The notes under the pieces were generated by a model. It searched no databases. It was given only the letters and a program-made list of their open reading frames with translations, and was not told the DNA's origin. From the NCBI RefSeq assembly GCF_965363235.1, contig NC_134846.1:1927001-1991000 (forward strand): DNA of 64,000 nt. The letters are read 5' to 3'. The position numbers and the translations under genes are program-made. This DNA is from Mytilus galloprovincialis. Lineage: Eukaryota > Mollusca > Bivalvia > Mytilida > Mytilidae. This document shows, in pieces, positions 1 through 11,842 of this stretch (within the stretch, counting starts at the first letter, position 1; every line of letters starts with the position of its first letter).

Positions 1-400
1 ACTTCTAGTAGTCCTTTGCTAATTTATAAAGCATTGTCATTTATCTACGTTTATTCTGTTACCTTATCTAACATCGGACTCAGATATCTTGAAACTGAGA
101 TTTACTGTGCATATTGCTGTCTGCTGTTTTTTTTTATTCCACTTTTACTTAAGGTATAGCATGTATAGGGGAGAGTTAAGATATAACAAACCATGTTTTA
201 CCCCGCCGTCCTAAGTCAGGAACCTGTAGCTTTTGTTAGTTTTGTATTGTTTTTTGTAATTTTGGTTCATTTACATTGTGTTTTGGCACTGTGTTGATGA
301 CCCATTGGTAGCCTTCGGCTGTTTTCTGCTCTTTTGTCGGGGTTTTGTCTCTTTGACACATTCCTCGTTTTAATTCTCAATTGTATCTGATTTCACTTTA
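1..400 (+). repeat. Dispersed repeat family A, partial copy
   Basis: Blocks such as CCTAAGTCAGGA and TTGTCTCTTTGACACATTCC recur in the same order at 49041-49445 and 61400-61800, with a decayed fragment near 11205-11400. No coding potential is seen. The 5' limit lies outside the window. The family looks like an abundant mussel interspersed repeat; its class is not known to me. Confidence 0.6.
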
Positions 401-683
401 TATCTGAAAAATACCTCGGCTTGTTTTTTTTCTTCTTTTTTTTCACTAAACCATTCTATTCGGAAGCGGAGAATATTCTTTCACATTATTGTCTACCTTA
501 ACCTGTAGACCCCTTATTAAAGTACAGATAATCCAATGTACAATTTCTACACTGTTTTTTTAACTAAACGAAAGTACACAAATGCCTATTATGATTGAGA
601 CTTCTAAGCACTTAGGATTTACGAAGTATTCATTAATTTCCTGTTTTCAGTATTAAATATGAAGCTATAACACCTTAACTGAA
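401..683. other. No recognised feature
   Basis: AT-rich sequence with T-rich runs. I see no gene, RNA or repeat that I can name. Confidence 0.5.
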
Positions 684-869
684 CAAAGGCGGATCCAGGG
701 GTGGGGGGTGGGGGGGTGGGGGGGGGGGGGTTGAGGGCTCGGGCTCCCCCTTTCGTGGGAAAAATTTGGTTGATTATATAGAAAATCACTGGTGCATGAC
801 TGGAACGCCCCCCCCCCCCGTAGGTCAGTCAGAGGGCCCCCCTTATGAAAAGTTCTGGATCCGCCACTG
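684..869. mobile_element. MITE with GGCGGATCC ends
   Basis: The left end reads GGCGGATCCAG near 688-698 and the right end carries its inverse, CTGGATCCGCC near 854-864, followed by ACTG. The roughly 185-bp body has long G and C runs and no ORF. Inverted ends of this kind are typical of small non-autonomous DNA transposons widespread in invertebrates. The G/C runs are prone to length errors. Confidence 0.6.
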
Positions 870-1714
870 CTGAATGATTGATAAAACGTCAGAAAAAAAC
901 TCTATTAACAATTTTTAAATTGTTGTTTAGATGTTTAACAACATTTTCTAGGAATCAAAAGTTTGACTTTCTGACTGCTACTATATTCGGAATAAGTGTT
1001 TTTAATGATAATATCTCAAACATTCATATATTTACGTATTCTTTACTTAGATATGTCCATTTCGAAGTATATTCATATTATTAGTATTACGTTGTCAATC
1101 ATTGATTACTAACAATGCAATAATACCCACTCACTGTCTATATTTAGCTAAGTAGGTGAACCGTTTATTTCATGATCATGATTATAGCAAAAACTCACAT
1201 CGTTCGAATTGTATATACAGAGACTTGTAGCTTCCTGCATTTTGAACTTTTGATGTTGATAAAAACTAAAGTTAGATGTTAAGCTGGGTGTATGGAACTA
1301 TTTCATTTCGCTTTGTATCATGTTCCATTAAGTGTGTGGGCATGTTATTTACAGAAAATGTAATTACGGTCAAGGAGGAAATAAAACGGACTATAAAAGT
1401 ATTTTGATTCATCGACGTAAGTACAAATGGTTGCATTTAAATATAGATTTTATAATTTTAATTGTGTTTTCAATTTGCCGACTTTGTGTCACTTTCCAAG
1501 TCAGTACCTAACATATGGTTTAACTTTTTAATTTCTGTTATTATTAGTGATACAATGTGCGTGTTTGTTTTTGTTTGTAAATTTTACAATGAGGGACTCT
1601 TGACACTTAACTTAATGTTTATGGCATTTGAATGGCAATACCTAGCTGTTCTTTTAATTATATATAATCATTCTAAAAGAATATCATTCTTGTATTGCAT
1701 TTAATAGAAAGAAT
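870..1714. other. No recognised feature
   Basis: Low-GC sequence with short ORFs lacking any recognisable domain or splice context. Nothing supportable. Confidence 0.5.
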
Positions 1715-1880
1715 AAAAAGTTAAATAACAAAATTACCGAACGCCGAGGAAAATACAAAACGGAAATTCCGTAATCATATGGCAAAATCAAAAGCCCAAA
1801 CACATCAAACGAAAGGAAAACAACTGCCATGTTTTTAACTTGGTAGAGGCGTTGTCATATGTAGAATATGGTGAAATAAA
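1715..1880 (+). repeat. Dispersed repeat family C copy
   Basis: Carries the family blocks 'CCGAACGCCGAGGAAAAT', 'CATATGGCAAAATCAAAA', 'CACATCAAACGAA' and 'ACTTGGTAGAGGC'. Related copies lie at 5523-5650, 9676-9945, 12893-12993, 13945-14025 and 22197-22345 (+) and 24231-24340 (-). Non-coding, probably a short interspersed or MITE-like element. Confidence 0.6.
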
Positions 1881-2929
1881 GATGTATTAAGGTGGACCCT
1901 CGGTATATATTACCTCAGATAATTTTTTTCATACTTATTTTTTCCAAAATGAAGATCTTTCAATGTTTATTTTTTCTTCAAATAAATGATATAAGTATTG
2001 GTTGCTGTGCTATTTTCAACCAACAAGTTGCGCAAAATTGCCCAAATTTGTATAGATTATTTATGATCAAACACATTTTGTGGGAATAAAAAGAAATCAT
2101 TGAGATGAAAGTTTGAGAAGATAGGTACTATAATAGGCTTTAAGAACATATAAAGGAAAACATGGTTTCACCGAACATTTTTGTCTTTCTACAAGTAAAA
2201 AATAAAAATTTCACTATCAATCCAGTATGATATTTTAACTGTAAGAGTTATCTCCACTTAAATGGGCAAGTTGAAAAAAATCTCTAAAACAGAAATGTTT
2301 GGCTTTGTTTAAACAGTTGGAATAATGCAATTCATCATCTATTTTTTTATACAAATAAGCTGCTTGTAATATTTCCGGGTAAAGTCATGATCTATATTCT
2401 ATGATGATAAATAATGCAGTTAAGATACACAAATAGATTAGAAGAAGTAAGAGTTTTTATGAAATTGTACTTTCATACAATTAACCACTTATTATTGTAT
2501 ACCAGCTGAGGGCAGACACGTACAATCCTGCTAATAGTATCATACAGGCACATTTCATGAACTAATTTACATCTGCCTTTACCTATGTTTTTTAGTTGTT
2601 ATACTGCAAGATAGACGAATGCATGTAGTGTAAATCAAGTACGCTAGTGGCATACTTTCAGTATTGACTTATGTCTTATTCTTTTCAAAATGATTATATT
2701 TTATTTTTACGCTAGATAAAATTAGTATAATTGCATTAATCATTTGACTTTTCATATTCATATATTTCTATGGAACACACAAATGTTATACCACATGCAT
2801 CGTTTATTTTTAAAAGCCATTCTTATATGACAAGGATTAAATAAACATATTACAAAAGGGAATAAAAGTAAGGTTATCAAGGCTGCTACAACACAACAGT
2901 ATTCTTTTTAAGGGAAATAGAAATGTACT
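1881..2929. other. No recognised feature
   Basis: About 1 kb of AT-rich sequence; I see nothing I can name. Confidence 0.5.
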
Positions 2930-3689
2930 TGATAAGAATAAATAATGCAGCTACGTCTCGGGCTAAAATGAGGGTCTCGGGATGATACCTGGGCCGATAT
3001 GGAAAAGGCCATGTATTAATCTCTATTTTATCATATACTTATAGAAAATAATGGTATAATTGTAACCAATGATAACACTTATTTCTGCATAAAATTATTC
3101 ATTAAATTTGAAGAATTTTCGTAGCCTTCTGATATTACTTTTGTTTTCAACTGCTTCCAGTATATATCAACTACTCCCGTTTCATATCAACTGCTTCCGG
3201 TTATTATCGCATGCTTTGTTGTAACGTTATTGCATGACATTTCGACGTCATTTAGCAAATTTCGGAAAATATAACAGAATGCTGTTTATTTGTTTGTAAA
3301 ACACAACAAAGTTGGATAAAAGAAAATATTAGGAATCAGGAAAATATATTATTAAAAAACTAATAACAAATATTACAACAAAAGCATTTTTTCAAAGTTT
3401 TACAAATAGTTGTTGTCTGTATATCTTCTCTTGAATTATAAGAATTTTAAGAAATAATTAACACTAATACCAAACGATTATTCGACATTTACATAATAAT
3501 ATTAAAGGACTATAAAACTTAACAGTTTGGAGCTTTGTTGTACTAAAGTTATTTTAATAGAGGACACAAATGCATGATCATTCTGGACAGAATTATAATG
3601 TTTTGCTACTTCTTTAAACATTTCTATAATTTGTGATAAATAGTTGATAACATGTTCGTTTCCGTCGGTCTGATTTCATTCGAAAACTA

Positions 3690-3900
3690 AAGATTTTCTA
3701 ATCCAAGGCATGTATTGCCTAAGACGTATTTGGCGCAATTTTTTGAAATTTTGGATCCTCAATGCTCTTCAACTTTCTATTCGTTTGGCGTTATAAATAT
3801 TTTGATATGAGCGTCACTTATGAGTCTTATATAGACGAAACGCGCGTCTGGCGTACTAAATTATAATCCCAGTACCTTTGATAACTAATTATTCCCTGTG
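3690..3900 (+). repeat. Hammerhead-bearing repeat, single old copy
   Basis: Shares with the units at 42.6-44.3 kb the order: 'TATTTGGC', 'CTCAATGCTCTTCAAC', the hammerhead segment, then 'ATCCCAGTACC' and TAACTAATTA. It appears to be an older solitary copy inside the inverted-repeat block. Confidence 0.6.
3811..3854 (+). ncRNA. Type I hammerhead ribozyme motif, degenerate core
   Basis: Arms GCGTCA / TGGCGT can pair as stem I, GTCT/AGAC as stem II, and GAAAC followed by a GUC cleavage triplet is present at about 3837-3848. The first conserved box departs from CTGATGA, so self-cleavage is doubtful. Alignment with the clean copies at 42890 and 44237 supports the assignment. Confidence 0.6.
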
Positions 3901-4574
3901 GCTAATATGTGAGTCGCGGGATGATACCAGGACCGATATGGAAAAGGGCATGTAACAATCTATAAATATCATACTGAAAACTTCACAAACTTACCATTGA
4001 TGAGAACAATGTTGACAATAATGGATACATGGAAGAAACGAGGTGACTATACGTAGGTACGAACCATTTATGTCTGATAGTCACAGTTTACCTGATCATT
4101 GATTAACTATCTTAGTAATTGTTTGACAATTTGAAATCAACTGTTTTTCTTATACACGGCAATTTATAAAAACATTAGATCAAAATTGGCTATTTGCGAT
4201 TCCTTAATGATAAAGATCATTTCGAAAGCATGTTTAAGTCTGATACATCCTTGACTTATATTTGTTGTTAAGCATTCCTGATAAATCATGAAAGGCACAT
4301 CGAAAGCATGAAATTAATAAACTTTTCTTTTAATTTCTAGTATTGTCTGTTGGAAAAATTGTACATGCATAGGATTATTCGGTAAGTCGTAAATGCACCT
4401 ACCCTATTGGACTTATCAATCGGGTAAAATAAAGATTAACAGTAAATCAGTTTTTGAAAATACATGAAAATAATATGGTGGCAATGGACATGATTATGCT
4501 GCAAGGATATGCATGCACGATTTCTTTGTTAATGTAAAATTTGAAATGCAATAGAAAAATATTATCAGATTATT

Positions 4575-4699
4575 ACATGGCATTTTTCATATCGCATGTA
4601 TTATCAGCCCTAGGTTCAATATCAGCCCAAGAGCCGCATGGCTCAAGGGCTGATATTGACCGAGGGCTGATAATACATGCGATATGAAAAATGACATGT
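4575..4699. repeat. Long near-perfect hairpin
   Basis: The left arm 4575-4628 and right arm 4647-4699 are reverse complements over about 53 bases with few differences, including ATCGCATGTATTATCAGCCC. The 18-base spacer itself contains the small palindrome GAGCC/GGCTC, so the whole segment can fold into one extended stem. Confidence 0.8.
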
Positions 4700-5522
4700 T
4701 ATGATCTTTTTATCATATGCTTCAACAATGGAGAAGAATAACAGATTCATATATTGATCCTTTTACGTGGTTCCAAAATAGAAGTTCAAAGATTGAAAAG
4801 TTCACGGACGTCGGAACCCGGATTTAGTACATTCGATATGATATCTTTTTAGCATATGCCTCGATAGAGAAGAAAATATTTTAATATGGACGAATCAACG
4901 AAATAAATAATTCATCAATATACATAATGAACACTGTTAGGAAAAGTCAGCTGTTTTTAAAGTAACTTTCTAAATTATGTTTGAAACTTTTAAAAATGCA
5001 TTTTAATAATTAATATATATATTTTTTTATTATTATACACAATCATACTTTTCAGTATTCAAATAATTGTTTTGTATACTACTTCGTAATGATTTTCACT
5101 GAAAACGTAGCATTCATGTGTATTTTCCGGAATTTGCCGAATATCACCGGAATGCCATGCGATAACGTTACGGAAAGGTATGTGATAACAATCTAAGCAT
5201 GTGACATGTCATAAACTTTTCATATCAGCCCGCTAAGCACCAATCCGAAAAATATGAAATTTACGTTAATTTAATGCTATTATCGTACAGTAAAAATCAT
5301 ATGTTATTTATCATAAGTATATGATAATTTTTTTTATCCCATACGTTAGAGTTCAATAACATAATGGATAACTGGTTTTTGTATTTTGATTATCATATTT
5401 TTCATATGGATTATTTTATTTTCGATCGTTATAATCAATGTGATATTATTTCAATAGTAAATGAAACAAGTATTATGTTGTTGAAGAGAGAAGAGACATG
5501 CATATATCTAAAAACTAATTAA

Positions 5523-5650
5523 AAAGTAAAATTACAAAAATGCAGAATGGCAAAATAAAAACCCCAAACACATAAAACGTATGAAAAACAACTGTTATAT
5601 TCCTGGCTTGGTATGGGCATTTCCTTATTTAGTAAATCGTGGATCACAAC
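5523..5650 (+). repeat. Dispersed repeat family C copy
   Basis: Contains AAAGTAAAATTACAAAAATG, ATGGCAAAATAAAAACCCC, an imperfect match to the CACATCAAACG block, and CTTGGTATGGGCATT in family order. Non-coding. Confidence 0.6.
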
Positions 5651-6469
5651 TGTTTTGTTAGCGAGATAGACCTATTATTTTATTGCAGTCGAAAATAGTT
5701 TCATTATATTGACAACAATGTGTGAAGAAAACAAACAGACATAATAGATAAAAAATGTCATATATTAAGGCACAACAGTCAACATTGTGTTATAATCTTA
5801 CTCACTCTAAGCCAAACAAATATGCGGGAAAAAATGGCAGATAGGCAACCCGCATAATCAATATGGAGGACATGCATACAAACATGACCATAGAACAACA
5901 ACACCAATAGGACTAAAGAAGCATCCTGATAACGTTCAGGATATGATACTTTTGTTTCATAGTCTTAAATATATCCTAGCCTGGTCCAAATATCATAGTG
6001 TGTTATATAATATAAAGTATGTAATGAATTGTATTTCATGCACTAAATTTTGAATATGTCTGCTTTTCACAGTAATTTAAATAAAATATATCCTACTTCA
6101 AAAGGAACCATGAAAAGCAATATGTCGTACATTGATTCTGTTTATTTCCTTAAAACACTGTGAACTCTCAAAAATTTGAAGTGATTAAGTTATCATTATG
6201 TAGGAGAATTATATATTTACATATTTTATCACATTATAATAAGATCAATTACTAACAACAATGACGATACAAGGTTTGGATTGATTTTCGTTAAAAGTTA
6301 TTATTAACCAACTATAGAGAAAAAAATAATGATTCAAAGTAAATATAGACATGATAATTGATCGAAGTTAGAATAGTACACTACTATGATAACAAATATA
6401 TAACATTTATAGATTCTTAATGGATGCATATTTATAAACAAGACAGATTCATTTCATCTTAAGATTAAA
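5651..6469. other. No recognised feature
   Basis: AT-rich, only very short ORFs; nothing supportable. Confidence 0.5.
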
Positions 6470-6471
6470 TA

Positions 6472-6679
6472 CTGTGGATTCATTATTATTCGTTGGATAT
6501 CAATTTTCGTGGATTTCGTAAGTATAGGGGAACCACAAATTTAAAAGTTCAACGAATTACAAATTTTCTTAAGGAATATATACAGACTTTGTCAAAACCA
6601 CGAAATCAAATATGCACGAATTTGCAAGTTTTCCTCATACCACGAAAATTAGTACCCACGGAAATAAATAAATCCACAG
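6472..6679. mobile_element. TA-flanked MITE (CTGTGGATTCATT family)
   Basis: Starts CTGTGGATTCATT and ends with the inverse AATCCACAG, flanked on both sides by TA. The interior is also weakly palindromic (TTTCGTGG / CCACGAAA blocks). No transposase. Length (208 bp) and TA target duplication suggest a Tc1/mariner-type non-autonomous element. Sister copies lie at 7237, 30140 and 61827. Confidence 0.85.
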
Positions 6680-6681
6680 TA

Positions 6682-7234
6682 ATGCATTTATTACTATATG
6701 AGTTGGAAAGCTTTTATTTTGTATATTTGCTCAGAGATGTCCATGTACTTTGCATTATAAATCGATCGAAAGCAGAAAAGCACACAATGCATATCTGCGT
6801 TTAAATACCTTTTATACAGATGGAACCGTTTAATTCATAGTTTGAAATTCAACACACTCAATGACACGCCTTTCAAATCTGTTTATAAAGTATTTGCAAT
6901 TTTTGATTGAATCAATTCAGTGTGAGTGCAATAGAATTAACGTTCTCGCATTTAACACGAATGAAATACACATATATGCATCGTAAATGATTAGAGGTAA
7001 ATATTATATTACAGATATGATAAGTCACGCAAAGTATTGAATAAACAGAAATCATGTTGCAGAAGTATATCATTATTTTACGACAATATTTGTATATTAT
7101 TAACCATTTTTTTTACCAGATGCATATAAAATAAATAAATATTATCAAATTAAATCAATAATTAGAGTAATAAGATTAAATAATGCAAACCAATTGATAC
7201 CTATACACCCGTGAAACCAATCTTTTATACGTGA
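6682..7234. other. No recognised feature
   Basis: AT-rich spacer between two MITEs; nothing I can name. Confidence 0.5.
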
Positions 7235-7236
7235 TA

Positions 7237-7445
7237 CTGTGGATTCATTAATTTTCGTTGGATACCAATTTTCGTGGGTTTCGTGGGTACAAGTTTACCA
7301 CGAATTTAAATGTTCATCGAAATGCAAATTTTCCATTGGGTTGTATACGCACTTTTGGCAAAACCACGAAATTAAATATCGACGAAAGTGTAAGTTTTCC
7401 TGAATCCACGAAAACTGGTACCAACGAAAATAAATGAATCCACAG
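7237..7445. mobile_element. TA-flanked MITE (CTGTGGATTCATT family)
   Basis: Second copy, same ends and TA flanks (7235-7236 and 7446-7447), with TTTCGTGGGTTTCGTGGG on the left side and CCACGAAAAC on the right. Same orientation as the copy 0.77 kb upstream. Confidence 0.85.
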
Positions 7446-7447
7446 TA

Positions 7448-8958
7448 ATAATTTTGGTTTGAATTTTACGTATTACATTCTTTATTTCACTGATGTATAG
7501 TATAATAAGTTTGAATGTTTAGGAAAGAAAAAGACAAATGTATACCGGTATTTAAATGTTTAAGGAGTAAAAGGAAAAATATAAAGTGGATAAGTTTATT
7601 AAGTATTTTTAAAGATATTACATCATGTATTTTCTGCAAGTCATTTTATTTTCATCATTAGTTGTGCGTGAATAATTGTGTAGAAGATATTTTAATTTTA
7701 CACTTATCAGGCAACAGAGGATTATAATATCATCTTTAATGTTTATGTTTCTCAAAATAGAATCCAGATATTAGGATATGTTGTTTAAGTAGCATACATT
7801 GGAAATAAACCAAAAGCATTTCATGTATTTCAGAGTAAAAAGATAAAAAATGCAAAGAGAACAGAAAAGAAACGAGGTAAATGAAACCCATGCCATTTTT
7901 TTTTATCAGGAAATGACTTCCAAGTTGAATTTAGATTCCGCCCACATGAAAAGATTTATACAACTGTTCTTCATATAGACTATAAATAAAAGTAAGCAAC
8001 AAAAGAAACCAAAGGGACAATAACAAAATACATGTACCAGAGAATCAGACAAAAACATATGGAAAAAAATTAGAGTCTCTGAAATAAAATACAAAGCAAG
8101 ACAAACATATAAAATGACGTACTGAAGAATATGTGCACATTATTTTCTGCTGTCTAAGAAAGACAAAATAATTTCCCAAAAAAATAATTGGATAGATGTC
8201 AATTGACTGTGAAAGAAATCATATTTAAGTTGCATATATATAAAACAAAATATGTATTAAGATATACTGGAATTCATTTTATTCCTCCAATCAAATTCCC
8301 TAATTTTATAAGATATAAACTGTTGAAGATTTGCAATCTGACATAACTTAAAATTCGAAATGCAATGCATGGCTTTCAGATCGGAATAATACTGGATATA
8401 AAATACAACAACAAAACATGTTAGTAATCATAATTTCAAACTACTATTTTTGATGGATACTGCGGTTTTTTGGCAAATGACATGATTATTGTTTTTCTAC
8501 ATGTCATCTGTTCTTCTTTAGACATCGTAAATAAACATCATCTGTTAATTTAGCTGCTGACTGTACTGCTGTTCAATTCACGTATCATAGAGTCAATTTG
8601 TCAATTTGACTCAACTAAATCTAGTCAACGGTTAAACATTTGAGCATAAAACTACAGGTTTCAATGACACTCTGTATAACATGTTTAACTCCATGGATAA
8701 ATCACATTGTGTCTTAATTGGTAGAAAATTCTCAAATCCTCAAATCCAAAGATCACAGTTTTCATAGAGATACATTACTGTGATTCTTTTAGACTCCAGT
8801 TGTCCTGGATCCATCTCTATTTCGAAGATAACATGGCGTTTTTGGTCCCGCCAATATTATAATTCGTATGTACCAAGTACACCTGTCCTTGTCGCTTTAA
8901 AAATGTGCAACCTTCTCTTTTCTAATATTGTTTTTTTCTTAAATCAATATAATTGCAG
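7448..8958. other. No recognised feature; possible site of missing 5' exon
   Basis: No ORF here resembles a known domain. The gene that follows begins with an internal-type exon (preceded by an AG acceptor), so its start codon exon must lie upstream, either in this stretch as a very short exon or further away. I could not identify it. Confidence 0.4.
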
Positions 8959-9051
8959 AAACTATTAAAGGCAGCAGAAGAAGGGGATTTAGAAAAAGTG
9001 AAAAAGTTAGTTCGGCATGGAGCTGATATAAATTATAAGGACACATTTGGG
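8959..9051 (+). CDS. Ank-Roc-COR gene, exon a (ankyrin repeat)
   Basis: 31 codons reading KLLKAAEEGDLEKVKKLV then HGADINYKD, a canonical ankyrin repeat. AG acceptor at 8957-8958 and GT donor at 9052; both boundaries are phase 0. An upstream exon with the start codon is required. Confidence 0.85.
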
Positions 9052-9509
9052 GTAAATATATTCATATGATTCTTAAATGTTGACCCACATAACTTATGGT
9101 CTAAATTGTAACTGATGACTCAAGTCAAGGGCGATTTAAATGATGTCGTTATCTTATAGTTCATAGAATATGTATACAGCTTCAGTATTTGTGTATTTTC
9201 AATGATTTTCATAAACAATTCGAAAGAACAATTGATTTTGATTTTGCATAAAACATGTAGAACATGAAATTGTTCTACAAAATGTGAAAATAATTTTTAT
9301 TAGAAGTCATTCGATATTTTCCCAAACTACAAACGAATTTGATAATAATGAAAGCCAGATTCATACCAAACTCTTGTTTTTACTTAAAGGCCATTCCATT
9401 CTCCAATTTTTTTTTAAAGTATGCCAGATAAGATACAAATACAATTTAGTAAATCAATATGTCACATGTATGTAAATATTTGTACATGAACTAATAATTT
9501 TTCTTAAAG

Positions 9510-9608
9510 AGTTTTACGGCACTACACTGTGCAGCAAACAACGGTAATATAGAGATTATAAACTACCTAGCAGATAATGAAGCAGACATGAACTGTCGCA
9601 ACAACAGG
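9510..9608 (+). CDS. Ank-Roc-COR gene, exon b (ankyrin repeat)
   Basis: Exactly 33 codons, one ankyrin unit (TALHCAANNGNIEIINYL, then ADMNCRN). Phase 0 at both ends, as expected for exon-per-repeat ankyrin genes. Confidence 0.9.
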
Positions 9609-11743
9609 GTATAGATAGTACAATAAGATGACAAATATATCGAAATAGAATTGAGAATGGAAATGGAGAATGTGTCAAAAAGTAAAATCACAAAAATACT
9701 GAACTTAAAGGAAAATCAATTCGGAAAGTCCATAATCACATAGCAAAATCAAATAACAAAACGCATCAAAAACGAATGGACAAGAACTGTCATATTCCTG
9801 ACTTGGTATAGGCATTTTCAAAATGTAGAAAATGGTGGACCAAACCTGGTTCTATAGCGCTTACCCTCTCACTTTGATGACAAATTCCGTTATATTTACA
9901 TTGATGCGTTAACTAAACAGACACAATAAATAAAATAGTCAAAATATTGGTACATCAGTCATCATCGTATAACAATTTTAAAAGGAACAGTTTAACAGAA
10001 CACAAAAACATATATCTATAAACACATTCATTGATTTGTGTGTCTGTCGTCAGAAAATTTTATAAGACACAACAAATCGACAAATAAGCAGAAAACATAC
10101 CAGGGCAGAATAATTTGTCTTCAACACAGTGAGAAAATCCCGCACCGAGGCATGATTTAGATGACCCATGAACACAAATATGTACTAGTTTAGTGAAAAG
10201 AGACATCTCATTTAACTCCGAAACATATAAGTTAAATAAATTTAAAAAACATACAAGACTTAACAAATGCCACACATATCTAACTTTTAAAATACGGCGG
10301 TGTTGAACATGTTAAGTGAGATCTAAAAAAGCTACTATACCTTTAGTTAATATAGAATAAAAAACACATAGCAATACGCTCAGTACATAATGATAATGTG
10401 AACTGTTATTATGCCCCCATATGTCCAAAAGTTGGTTTCCGTTCTCTAACTTTAGTTTGCCAAAACCAAATGTTATGATAACTGATATGAAACTGATACA
10501 CAAGTTGAAGTTGGGTTGCGTCACTTTTAATGTCCATTAATTATGCTCCTCTATTAACATAAAAAGAATTATTAATATTTCGTTTCCATTTCTAACTTTA
10601 GTTGGCATCAACTAAAGGTTATGAAATGTATAAACAATGCTTATTACCGCACAATTTAGATCAGTGTTTAGTGTTGGTGGTATCACTTTTAACGTTCTAG
10701 AGTAATGCCTTTTATAAATGAAAAATTCTGAATTTGTTCCTTTCTCTATTCTCTCTCTAAAGTTAGCCTCAACCAAATTGTATAAGACTTATACATAATG
10801 CTTATTACCAAAAACTCAGATCAATTATAAATTTGGGTAGCGTCACTTTCATTGTTCGTCAGTTATGAACCTTTATAACTTTATATGATATGATATGTAA
10901 GCGTGGATATGAATCCAATTGACACATTCCCCATTTATTACTATGCTGATTCTTTATGGTTATTGTCGAAGTGGAACCTGGTTTTTCCCTCATTTAACAA
11001 ATACATATTCTAAAAACAAAACATATTTGAGACCATTTGTATTGTAAATGATATAGAATAAAGAGATGAGACAACTATCTATCAAAGTCTATTTTTGAAT
11101 GATATAGATACCAAACATATGAGTATTTGATTCTGAAACTGATTAATTTAATTTAAGCAAATGCTGATACTAAATAATTAAGTATGAATTATGTTATCAT
11201 TTGCAGGTCCTTGCTACATATGTTGATATTCAACTGTTTCGGTTCTTATACATCCTTGGCTTTCAGATATTTAGCTTTGAACATTGCTGATGTTGATGGT
11301 CAATCCAGATTTAGACCCATTGGTGGCTTTCGACTGTATCTTCTCTTTGTTGTTGTCTCTTTGACATATTCCATATTTCCATTCTCAATTTTCTTATCTG
11401 TTTCGTGCTGAAATATATTGTTTATTGTATGCAGAAAGATGTTTATTTAATCTATAATAATATAGTTTCAATCAGATTCGATCACGTTCACATTGGTGTG
11501 ATAATCAAGGTTTACATGATCGTTTGTGTAATCAACTTCCCATATCGAATGTTGTGTAATCAAAAACTGATACAGCTTTCCTGAATCATTTAAGAAGATC
11601 ATTGCAGTTGTGCACCTCAACGTATTTCGATGTTTTAAGATTCCGTCATTCTTATACTATTGTCTATTACGTAAAATTTGGTCTGTGCAAGCCAACCATT
11701 CAGTGTTTGCTACGTTTTTACTATATTTCATTGCCTGTTATAG
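9609..11743 (+). other. Intron content: repeats
   Basis: A family C copy lies at about 9676-9945 and a decayed family A fragment at about 11205-11405 (CTCTTTGACATATTCC). The rest is AT-rich without a recognisable feature. Confidence 0.5.
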
Positions 11744-11842
11744 GGAAGAACACCTCTTCATTTGTCCGTGCACAAAGGTCGGATAGAAGCTTCAAAGGCA
11801 TTGATAAATAGAGGCACTGCCATTAATGCTGTTAACATATTT
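11744..11842 (+). CDS. Ank-Roc-COR gene, exon c (ankyrin repeat)
   Basis: 33 codons (GRTPLHLSVHKGRIEASKAL and following), one ankyrin unit with the TPLH signature. AG at 11742-11743, GT at 11843; phase 0. Confidence 0.9.

Larger units (their letters stand above)
2930..5340. repeat. Inverted-repeat-rich composite block
   Basis: The stretch 3211-3290 (GTAACGTTATTGCATGACAT... AAATTTCGGAAAATA) matches the reverse complement of about 5105-5180. The ends near 3027-3050 and 5300-5330 are also inverted relatives (ATCATATACTTAT). A module GGGATGATACC...CCGATATGGAAAAGG occurs at about 2978-3011 and again at 3909-3945. A long hairpin (4575-4699) and a hammerhead repeat (3690-3900) lie inside. I read it as a foldback-type element with later insertions; no transposase gene is visible. 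Confidence 0.5.

Noticed and set aside
698-735. Long G run as a G-quadruplex regulatory element
   Set aside because: It belongs to a MITE body and homopolymer length is unreliable; no promoter or gene is nearby.
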